A stretch of DNA of 64,000 bases from NCBI GenBank assembly GCA_945882095.1, contig CAMCWF010000007.1:37580-101579 (forward strand), read 5' to 3'. A program made the position numbers and the translations under genes. Below are positions 19,347 to 25,759 of this stretch, piece after piece (the stretch's first letter is position 1; each line of letters starts with the position of its first letter). Under the pieces are notes generated by a model. That model saw nothing but the letters and a program-made list of their open reading frames with translations. It was not told where the DNA came from and did not search any database. Source of the DNA: Chryseobacterium gleum (GTDB lineage: Bacteria; Bacteroidota; Bacteroidia; Flavobacteriales_D; Crocinitomicaceae).

Positions 19347-19922
19347 TTATTTCCTTGAGAAAAATCGATTTCGCAGCTCAAAAAGCAAATGAGAGAGTGC
19401 CAAAAACCCAATAAGAAAATAAGTTAAAAAAGGATTCTGCACCCAATCAAAACGAAGTATGGTGATGAAAAGCCCCCACAAACAAATTTTTATCAGGGTA
19501 AGTTGCTTAAGTTTTATGCGTTCTTCTAAACGTTTCTGTAAACCGAGCTTTTGCTTTTGATCCATTTTTAACTTCATAAACTCGCCTAAAACAACCAGAG
19601 GAATCAGGAAATACCCTTGGGACATGCCAATGTCTTTAAAAAAGAAAAATGCCTTAAATGACATTGATACATCCGGAGAAGTTAGAAAGATGATACAAAT
19701 TATGAGCACAACTTCACACAAAAGCCACAGTGAAATTCCCAACATACTGCTTTTCGCGCTTTTATTCTCCTTGGGACTTGAGAATGGCAAAAAACAAAGT
19801 TTAACCATTTGATCTATGCAGTAAAACCAACAAACAAAATCGAGGGTCCAATCCCAAAACACAATCCCAATCAGCGGGAAAAGAACTTCACCAAATATCC
19901 GCTGAAACTGGTCTCCTTTCAT
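19347..19922 (-). CDS. Integral membrane protein of unknown function
   Basis: 191 residues with about five to six hydrophobic helices (for example FPLIGIVFWDWTLDFVCWF, SLWLLCEVVLIICIIFL, LTYFLIGFLALSHLLFE) separated by a basic, probably cytoplasmic, stretch at about 118-140 rich in Lys/Gln/Arg. No family recognised. Its first codons overlap the end of the TPR lipoprotein gene by 4 bases, and the carboxyltransferase follows. Confidence 0.75.
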   Translation of the reverse strand: MKGDQFQRIFGEVLFPLIGIVFWDWTLDFVCWFYCIDQMVKLCFLPFSSPKENKSAKSSMLGISLWLLCEVVLIICIIFLTSPDVSMSFKAFFFFKDIGMSQGYFLIPLVVLGEFMKLKMDQKQKLGLQKRLEERIKLKQLTLIKICLWGLFITILRFDWVQNPFLTYFLIGFLALSHLLFELRNRFFSRK

Positions 19923-20920
19923 TTTTTATTTTTGATGGCGGCGACGCGGTCCAATGTCAACTGAAAATCCGGATTGTATTTCAACACTTTTCCGTAGGAT
20001 AGCAAGGCATTGGAATATTGTTTCTTGTCTTCATAAATCAAACCCAGGTTGTGTAAGGATTCTATGTGTTGTGGAAAGATGTCTAATGCCATACTATAAA
20101 AATACATGGCGCTGTCTAAGTCTAAATCATCAAACTGTTTTATGTGGCCTAATTGAAAAAAGGCTTCAAAATACGAAGTGTCCATTTTTGCCATTTTCCG
20201 ATACAACCTTTTTGATTCAGCTATTTGACCGAATTCGTGTTTGGCATAAGCCAGAGAGTATAAGACATCAACATTTTTAGGCTGAAGTTTTCTGGCAGTA
20301 GTATAATATTCTATACAAATTGGGTCCCCTTCAGATTCGTACAATGAGCCCAACATGAGGTAACCCCCAAAGAATTTTGGATCTTGTTGCACCGCCGTTT
20401 CATAGGATGATTTTGCCAAACCAAGGTTTCCTTCATTGCGGTAAATGCTGCCCTTTAATACATAGGCATCTCTATATTTCGGGTTGATTCTCAGTGCTTT
20501 ATTGATCAATGAAAATGCGGTTTCATTATCGCCCCGAATGGACATGATGTTTGCCATTCCCAACAAAGCGCGCAGGTTCTTAGCGTTTTTCTCTAAAACA
20601 TTGCCAAAATGATATTGTGCCATGGAAAGATCCAAAATCTCCAAGTCCTTTTTATTCAACAAGGCTTCAGCATAAAGCAATCGGCTTTTTACGTCACTGC
20701 TGTCCAACCGAAAAGCATGGGCGGCATCTTTTAACGCAGCTTCATACTGAAAACCACTTAGTTTCAAATCTGCCCGTTTGTTTAGCAATGCGATGCTGTC
20801 TGGGTATTTTTGAATCAACTCATCAAGTGACAACTTGCTGTCAATGGAAACCTTGTCACTCTTATTTCCGCAGGAAGCCAAGGCAACAAGAAAAATACAA
20901 AAGAGCAATTTATTTGTCAT
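19919..20920 (-). CDS. TPR-repeat lipoprotein
   Basis: 333 residues starting with a lipoprotein signal (LVALASCGNK). The rest is about eight tetratricopeptide repeats; recognisable ones include NPKYRDAYVLKGSIYRNEGN, DPKFFGGYLMLGSLYESEGD and FPQHIESLHNLGLIYEDKKQ. Likely a periplasmic or inner-face scaffold for a protein complex; the partner is not shown by the sequence. First gene of the long reverse-strand run ending at 14474, though internal promoters cannot be excluded. Confidence 0.85.
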   Translation of the reverse strand: MTNKLLFCIFLVALASCGNKSDKVSIDSKLSLDELIQKYPDSIALLNKRADLKLSGFQYEAALKDAAHAFRLDSSDVKSRLLYAEALLNKKDLEILDLSMAQYHFGNVLEKNAKNLRALLGMANIMSIRGDNETAFSLINKALRINPKYRDAYVLKGSIYRNEGNLGLAKSSYETAVQQDPKFFGGYLMLGSLYESEGDPICIEYYTTARKLQPKNVDVLYSLAYAKHEFGQIAESKRLYRKMAKMDTSYFEAFFQLGHIKQFDDLDLDSAMYFYSMALDIFPQHIESLHNLGLIYEDKKQYSNALLSYGKVLKYNPDFQLTLDRVAAIKNKK

Positions 20921-20954
20921 GCCGTAAAAATATAAATTTAGGTTGATTCTTTCT

Positions 20955-20962
20955 TACCTTTG
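20955..20962 (+). promoter_or_regulatory. -7 box (TACCTTTG) of the small CxxC membrane protein gene
   Basis: Exact TAnnTTTG match 16 bases before the ATG at 20979, in the 58-base divergent region; no -33 TTG at normal spacing. Confidence 0.45.
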
Positions 20963-20978
20963 CAGCAAACCCGAAGAA

Positions 20979-21227
20979 ATGAAAAAATGGTTGTTTTTAT
21001 CGATTTCCTTGTTCCTGTATTTTTATTCGGAAGCACAAGGATGCAGTCAATGTAGGATTATGGCTGAACAAGGCTCTGGGCTGTCTGAAGAGTCGTTCAC
21101 CAACAACATGAATTTTGGCATCTTATATTTAATGGCTTTTCCTTACATTATTTTGATGGTGTTATTTAGAAAGCCAATCCTTCGCTTTGTTAAGTCCTTG
21201 TTTGCTCAAGGCAAATCCTCCCAATAA
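20979..21227 (+). CDS. Small membrane protein with CxxC motif
   Basis: 82 residues from MKKWLFLSIS; a longer in-frame start 36 bases upstream would run through the promoter box and is rejected. A signal-like first helix ends at SEAQG, then CSQCR, then a second hydrophobic helix (FGILYLMAFPYIILMVLF) and a basic tail, suggesting the tail is cytoplasmic and the CxxC lies outside. The cysteine pair could be a redox or metal site. Unknown function. Overlaps the convergent oxidoreductase gene by 22 bases. Confidence 0.75.
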   Translation: MKKWLFLSISLFLYFYSEAQGCSQCRIMAEQGSGLSEESFTNNMNFGILYLMAFPYIILMVLFRKPILRFVKSLFAQGKSSQ

Positions 21228-22243
21228 ATCGAGATTTTACCGCTTGTATTTCCATCTTCAAAAACCTGATGCGCAATGGCCAACTGCTCATGGGAAAACT
21301 GTAAACCACTTAGAGGTTTTAGGATTCCCTTTCGATGTTTTTCAAAACAGGCTTGCATACAATTTTGAATTTTTTGGGGCGAGTGGTCAGCTATTTTCAA
21401 CATATTGATTCCAATCAAGCCTTTGGATTGCATCATGAGCGGTATAGGCGAAAACAAACCCGTGTTTTTTAGAAATCCTATGGTTGACCATAGTCCCCAT
21501 TTTGCTTTTAACAATCCTGCGCCACCAAACAAGAACAGAAGCCCCCCTGGAGACAATAATTTCAGATCTAAAGGAACGGATTTACCCCCTTGTGCATTAA
21601 ATATTGCGGAAATCATTTGTTTTTTTGAAATGTTCTTGGCACTTGATAAATAATCATTCTCGCGATAATTGATGACAAAATCCGCCCCCAACTCCCTCAC
21701 GACTTTTGCCTTTTCGTCACTGCCAACCTTGGCAATAACCTTTACTTTTTGTTCCTTTAACAACTGAATCAATAAGCTTCCAACACCCCCTGCAGCAGCA
21801 TGGATTAAAACATAATCATCTTCGGTCAGATGCGCACAATGAGCGGACATGTATTGCGCGGTAACGCCTTGGGTACAAAGTGCCAAAGCAATGCCCGCGG
21901 GTAAGTCGTCAATTACTACAATGGCATTTGTGGGTGTAACAATCCAATTGGAATACCCGCCAAATCTGCAGAAAGCTGCTACACGTTTCCCCAATAAATC
22001 CTGGTTCACATGGTTACCCACTTTATAAATTCTCCCTACGACGTCATAACCGGGAACAAAAGGCAAGGATGGCGCATCTCTATACTTTCCTCTGCGTGCC
22101 ATAACATCCGCGAAGTTCAATCCGAAGGCTTCTACCTCAATCAATACCTCGTTGTCCATCGGTGAAGCAACCTGAAAAGAGCGTAATTCAAAAGATGATG
22201 GTGCGTTTCCGTGCGACACAAGATAATAGGCCTTTCCTGTCAT
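21206..22243 (-). CDS. Zinc-free MDR oxidoreductase (quinone reductase/VAT-1-like)
   Basis: 345 residues of the medium-chain dehydrogenase/reductase superfamily. GROES-like domain first (GLNFADVMARRGKY, then PFVPGYDVVG), then the NADPH-binding loop HAAAGGVGSLLIQ (148-160). The cysteine cluster and catalytic zinc ligands of alcohol dehydrogenases are absent, fitting quinone oxidoreductases or enoyl reductases. Substrate unknown. Overlaps the next reverse gene by 4 bases (22240-22243) and the convergent small membrane gene by 22. Confidence 0.87.
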   Translation of the reverse strand: MTGKAYYLVSHGNAPSSFELRSFQVASPMDNEVLIEVEAFGLNFADVMARRGKYRDAPSLPFVPGYDVVGRIYKVGNHVNQDLLGKRVAAFCRFGGYSNWIVTPTNAIVVIDDLPAGIALALCTQGVTAQYMSAHCAHLTEDDYVLIHAAAGGVGSLLIQLLKEQKVKVIAKVGSDEKAKVVRELGADFVINYRENDYLSSAKNISKKQMISAIFNAQGGKSVPLDLKLLSPGGLLFLFGGAGLLKAKWGLWSTIGFLKNTGLFSPIPLMMQSKGLIGINMLKIADHSPQKIQNCMQACFEKHRKGILKPLSGLQFSHEQLAIAHQVFEDGNTSGKISIYWEDLP

Positions 22244-22734
22244 TCCTTTCTTTTAATTTTTGATTTATTCACGAGAATTAAACGAACGCTAACAAACAAG
22301 GTGTTGGTATATACCCCTGAGATTTTGTTAGGATACCAATTGTAGCCGGCATTTGCATGAAGAAGCCAAATTTTATAGCCAATCAAAGGGCTTACGCCAA
22401 ACATGGCTTTGTTAAAATTGGTACGTGCTGCTACTTGCGCACCGAAAGTAAATCCAATTCGATTTGGCCGAAACCAATACCCCAGATCAGCTCCAACAAG
22501 CTTTGCTTTGTAATCATAGTTAGCTCCTAAATCAAATGCGTGTGTGTTTGGACTTTTAAATTGAATTTCCTTATTTCGACGTTCATAACCCAACTCCACG
22601 ACGATGTTTCTACCCTGTTGAATCCCAAAATAGGGACCTGATTGAATTTTGTTAAAGTTAAACCTTGAATCTTTTTGGGCAATCAAAGACCCGGTAAAAA
22701 CCAAGAGAATCAATATTGAAAGGAGTAAACGCAT
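22240..22734 (-). CDS. Probable small outer-membrane beta-barrel protein
   Basis: 164 residues with a signal peptide (MRLLLSILILLVFTGSLIAQ). The mature part shows alternating amphipathic strands (NIVVELGYERR, KAKLVGADLGYWFRP, RIGFTFGAQVAART, ISGVYTNTLFVSVRLILV) of a small outer-membrane barrel, except that a basic tail (NKSKIKRKE) follows the last strand. No named family recognised. Overlaps the oxidoreductase gene start by 4 bases. Confidence 0.7.
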   Translation of the reverse strand: MRLLLSILILLVFTGSLIAQKDSRFNFNKIQSGPYFGIQQGRNIVVELGYERRNKEIQFKSPNTHAFDLGANYDYKAKLVGADLGYWFRPNRIGFTFGAQVAARTNFNKAMFGVSPLIGYKIWLLHANAGYNWYPNKISGVYTNTLFVSVRLILVNKSKIKRKE

Positions 22735-22789
22735 ATTGTAAAATTAAAGAAAACCACCTGGCACTCCTTATCAAAACTAACAAAATGTT

Positions 22790-22797
22790 TAAGTTTG
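22790..22797 (+). promoter_or_regulatory. Possible -7 box (TAAGTTTG) of tadA
   Basis: TAnnTTTG match ending only 3 bases before the tadA ATG, which would give a leaderless message. No -33 TTG is seen, so this may be chance. Its final TTG is in frame with tadA and could be mistaken for a start. Confidence 0.3.
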
Positions 22798-22800
22798 AAA

Positions 22801-23244
22801 ATGATTACACCTTTCACGGACGATTATTTTATGCAGCAAGCGATTGAACAAGCAAAAATCGCCATGGAATTAGGCGAGGTCCCTGTAGGGGCGGTGGTGG
22901 TCGCCAATCAACAAATCATTGGGAAGGGACACAATTATACAGAAACCTTGCACGATGTTACAGCGCACGCAGAAATTCAAGCCATTACCGCGGCAGCGAA
23001 TTATTTACAAGCGAAGTATTTGACGGGGTGTACCTTATATGTTACGTTAGAACCCTGTGTTATGTGTGCGGGGGCTTTATATTGGAGTCAAATCGATCGC
23101 ATTGTTTTTGGCGCTACTGACGAAAAACGAGGGGCCTTGAAATTCAATCCTTCACTCTTTCATCCTGCAACTTTGTTGGTTGGCGGGGTTCAAAAGGAGG
23201 CCTGTGCAAGCTTAATTAAAAAATTTTTTATTGAACGCCGATGA
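22801..23244 (+). CDS. tadA: tRNA-specific adenosine deaminase TadA
   Basis: 147 residues. Zinc/catalytic motif HAE at 56-58 and PCVMC at 85-89 identify the cytidine/deoxycytidylate deaminase fold; GEVPVGAVVV and the tail fit TadA. Converts A34 of tRNA-Arg(ACG) to inosine. ATG at 22801 is used rather than an in-frame TTG two codons earlier. It is single, with RidA-family gene 38 bases downstream under its own promoter. Confidence 0.92.
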   Translation: MITPFTDDYFMQQAIEQAKIAMELGEVPVGAVVVANQQIIGKGHNYTETLHDVTAHAEIQAITAAANYLQAKYLTGCTLYVTLEPCVMCAGALYWSQIDRIVFGATDEKRGALKFNPSLFHPATLLVGGVQKEACASLIKKFFIERR

Positions 23245-23275
23245 TTTGAGCCACACCTCAGATTGCTTATATTTG
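23245..23275 (+). promoter_or_regulatory. Promoter TTTG-N19-TATATTTG of the RidA-family gene
   Basis: Both Bacteroidota elements match exactly: TTTG at 23245-23248, 19-base spacer, TATATTTG at 23268-23275. The ATG follows 7 bases after the box, so the untranslated leader should be only a few bases or absent. Confidence 0.75.
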
Positions 23276-23282
23276 CAAAACA

Positions 23283-23717
23283 ATGGAAACAAAAGGAATT
23301 TCAACAAATAATGCCCCGAAACCGGTTGGATTATATCCACATGCAAGAAAGGTGGGGAATTTACTCTTTCTTTCAGGCGTCGGTCCTCGCGTAGCCGGCT
23401 CTGACAATAATGATTCTGCCGTTCCAGGGTTGTCATTGGATAAAAACGGAAATTACCTTGCATTTGATTTTGAGGCGCAATGCAGAAGTGTGTTTGATAA
23501 CGTAAGGTCAATTTTAGAAGCATCAGGCTCAAGCTGGGAAGAACTGGTAGATGTTACGGTCTTTTTAACCCATATGAAAAGAGATTTTCAAGTTTATAAC
23601 AAGCTTTACAGTGAGTATTTTGCTGACAACCAACCTTGTCGCACCACGGTTGAAATAAACGCCTTGCCCACTCCGATTTGCATCGAATTAAAATGTATCG
23701 CAACGATTAAGCAATAA
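23283..23717 (+). CDS. RidA family protein (2-aminomuconate deaminase-like)
   Basis: 144 residues of the YjgF/YER057c/UK114 fold: NAPKPVGLYPHARKVGNLLF at the start, then LSGVGPR, DVTVFLTHMKRDFQVYN and the C-terminal PCRTTVEINALPTPICIELK with the conserved Arg that binds substrate carboxylate. RidA hydrolyses reactive enamines/imines; this subgroup, with an insert near GSDNNDSAVPG, resembles proteins annotated as 2-aminomuconate deaminase in kynurenine catabolism. The window also has tryptophan dioxygenase but 36 kb away. Its stop lies 3 bases from the next gene, same frame. Confidence 0.87.
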   Translation: METKGISTNNAPKPVGLYPHARKVGNLLFLSGVGPRVAGSDNNDSAVPGLSLDKNGNYLAFDFEAQCRSVFDNVRSILEASGSSWEELVDVTVFLTHMKRDFQVYNKLYSEYFADNQPCRTTVEINALPTPICIELKCIATIKQ

Positions 23718-23720
23718 TTT

Positions 23721-24302
23721 ATGACAGGATTTATCATTCGAGTTTCGATCGCCTTAGGATTCCTAAGTGGCGTATTGTTCATGTTCTTAACCGGTAACTG
23801 GGGTTGGGGAATCTTTCTATTATTCCCATTGGCTGTCGTGACGCTTTCTTTTTTCCGCAATGAAAACATGATTTTAGCACTGAATCAAATGCGTTTAGGG
23901 AACCAAGACAAGGCAAAAAAATACATCAATAGAATTTCATCACCCCAATTTCTGCCGAAAAAACAACATGCCTATGTTTTGTATTTAAAAGCCATCATGA
24001 ATTCGCAAGAAATAGGTTTTGCACAAAGTGAAGTCCTATTGCGTAAAGCCTTAGCGCTTGGGCTTAGAACCTCAGAAGACAACGCGGTGGCAAGAATGCA
24101 TTTGGCAGGGGTTTGCGCGCAAACCGGGAGGAAAAGCGAAGCGCTTTCATTGCTTGCGGAAGCTAAAAAAATAGATAAAAAAGGGGTGGTCAAGGACCAA
24201 GTAAAAATGATGCAACAACAATTGCAAACCGCCCCATCAAAGAACCAAATGCGTATGGCCCAAATGATGGGTGGACGCAAGAAATCGCCAAAATCAAGAT
24301 AG
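23721..24302 (+). CDS. Membrane-anchored TPR-like protein
   Basis: 193 residues. Two hydrophobic helices near the N-terminus (about 4-22 and 24-43) are followed by helical repeats of TPR type (ALNQMRLGNQDKAKKYINRI, then VARMHLAGVCAQTGRKSEAL) and a basic, Met/Gln-rich tail (MRMAQMMGGRKKSPKSR). Probably a cytoplasm-facing scaffold anchored in the inner membrane. Unknown function. Ends in TAG three bases before the TTG of the methyltransferase gene, in the same frame. Confidence 0.75.
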   Translation: MTGFIIRVSIALGFLSGVLFMFLTGNWGWGIFLLFPLAVVTLSFFRNENMILALNQMRLGNQDKAKKYINRISSPQFLPKKQHAYVLYLKAIMNSQEIGFAQSEVLLRKALALGLRTSEDNAVARMHLAGVCAQTGRKSEALSLLAEAKKIDKKGVVKDQVKMMQQQLQTAPSKNQMRMAQMMGGRKKSPKSR

Positions 24303-24305
24303 TCT

Positions 24306-25172
24306 TTGAAAAAACGAATTTTATCCTCCCCCTGGGATGCTTATGAATTGGTCGATGCCGGTGGTGGAAAAAAACTGGAAAGATGGGGCAACATATATAC
24401 CATTCGACCGGAAATAAATGCCTATTTCACCTCTGAAATTCCTTTCACAGAATGGAATAAAAAAGCACATTTTGTTTTTCAAGCACAGAAAGGCGTTTTT
24501 GGCGTATGGAAAAACATCAAAGCATTGCCTTTGGAATGGGAAATGTCCTACGAAAAACTTAAGTTCCGCATTTTCTTATCCAATACAAAACACACAGGAA
24601 TCTTTCCTGAGCAACAATCCAATTGGGCTTTTATTAAGTCCCACTTGACAGAAGGACAAAAGTTTCTGAATTTGTTTGCGTACACAGGCGCCTCATCCAT
24701 GATTGCAAAACAATGTGGGGCAGAGGTTTATCACGTGGACTCTTCAAAATCCGCTTTGAATTGGGCTAAAAAAAACCAGGAGATAAATAGATTTGCCAAT
24801 TGTAAATGGGTTCATGAGGATGCATTGCTGTTTTTACAACGCGAAGTTAAAAGGAAGAAAAAATACCAGGTAATCCAAATGGATCCTCCCGCTTGGGGCG
24901 TTGGCGTGAGTGCATGTAAATGGAAGTTGGAAGATAAGTTGGACGAACTTGTTTCACTTTCTGCCGATGCACTGGAACGCAGTGGTTCATTGATTGTTTC
25001 GACTTATTCGCCTCAAATTGACGCACAAACGTTGAAAGAAATCATTCAGCTCTACCTTCCCCACCATGGGATGTCCGTAGGAATGCTCTCAACGGAAACT
25101 AAAGCTGGAAAATTCATCGAACACGGCGCGGTCGCGACAACGAAAGGATTACTTTCCTCCTCCGAGGATTGA
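24306..25172 (+). CDS. Class I SAM-dependent methyltransferase, RlmI-like family
   Basis: 288 residues. The SAM-binding Rossmann region is FLNLFAYTGASS (121-132), acidic loop VDSSKSAL (Asp145), and the catalytic motif is DPPAWG (193-198), like DPPxF of the rRNA cytosine-C5 methyltransferases. It lacks a PUA domain. The start must be TTG: the codon just after the upstream in-frame TAG and one Ser codon; the first internal Met is residue 80, too late. The target, probably an rRNA or protein, is unknown. Overlaps the convergent thioredoxin gene by 24 bases. Confidence 0.83.
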   Translation: MKKRILSSPWDAYELVDAGGGKKLERWGNIYTIRPEINAYFTSEIPFTEWNKKAHFVFQAQKGVFGVWKNIKALPLEWEMSYEKLKFRIFLSNTKHTGIFPEQQSNWAFIKSHLTEGQKFLNLFAYTGASSMIAKQCGAEVYHVDSSKSALNWAKKNQEINRFANCKWVHEDALLFLQREVKRKKKYQVIQMDPPAWGVGVSACKWKLEDKLDELVSLSADALERSGSLIVSTYSPQIDAQTLKEIIQLYLPHHGMSVGMLSTETKAGKFIEHGAVATTKGLLSSSED

Positions 25173-25619
25173 ATTTGCGTTGGCGATCCAAACTTCTGGT
25201 CCCCCTGCTAAATATCCCGTTTGATTCAAAGGTTGTAAATTATAGTTTTTATCTTCTTTCGTAATATTTACAAACCAAATGGTCGGGTATCCTCGAACCG
25301 CGAACTGTTGTTGTAACGTTGCGTTTTGGTCCTTAATGTTTTGTGGTAAAACCTTCTTTTGAGGAAAATCCAATTCTACCAAAATCACTTCTTTTTCAGC
25401 CCATTCTTTAAAACTTGTGGTAAAAAACACTTCTTTTTGTAAACGATGACACCATCCACACCAATCGCTTCCCGTAAAAAACAAAAGCATTGGCTTGTTT
25501 TCTTTAAACGCCTTTTCTGAAGCAATGGAAATGTCATCATACCATTTTAAAGATTCCGTTTGGGCATTCACACCATTGATTCCAACAAAAAGCAAAAAAG
25601 CAAAAAATACGTTTTTCAT
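25149..25619 (-). CDS. Secreted thioredoxin-family protein
   Basis: 156 residues from MKNVFFAFLLF, with a signal peptide ending GVNAQ; this ATG fits the signal and the promoter, and a longer frame does not. The active site is GSDWCGWCHRLQKEVF (WCGWC), and PTIWFVN contains the cis-Pro loop. A periplasmic dithiol reductase or disulfide enzyme, similar to DUF255/thioredoxin-like proteins of Bacteroidota. Single gene. Confidence 0.88.
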   Translation of the reverse strand: MKNVFFAFLLFVGINGVNAQTESLKWYDDISIASEKAFKENKPMLLFFTGSDWCGWCHRLQKEVFFTTSFKEWAEKEVILVELDFPQKKVLPQNIKDQNATLQQQFAVRGYPTIWFVNITKEDKNYNLQPLNQTGYLAGGPEVWIANANSILGGGK

Positions 25620-25633
25620 GATAAAAGTTTTAG

Positions 25634-25665
25634 TAAAGATAAAAAAGTTGACACCGCTTTGCAAA
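25634..25665 (-). promoter_or_regulatory. Promoter TTTG-N20-TATCTTTA of the thioredoxin gene
   Basis: TTTG on the reverse strand at 25665-25662, 20-base spacer, and a near-consensus -7 box (last base A instead of G) at 25641-25634, 14 bases before the start codon. Confidence 0.5.
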
Positions 25666-25759
25666 AACCATACACTTTAGTTTAAAGTTAAAGCATTAAC
25701 AAAATTTTAACGTTTGGAATAAAGAATGGAAATAATCTACTAAATTCGTTCAAAAAAAA

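Noticed and set aside
25620..25664. N-terminal extension of the thioredoxin gene
   Set aside because: It would cover the promoter box and put 15 residues ahead of a normal signal peptide.
25620..25759. Riboswitch ahead of the TonB-dependent receptor
   Set aside because: The 140-base gap shows no conserved cobalamin, TPP or FMN element that I could recognise, only AT-rich sequence.
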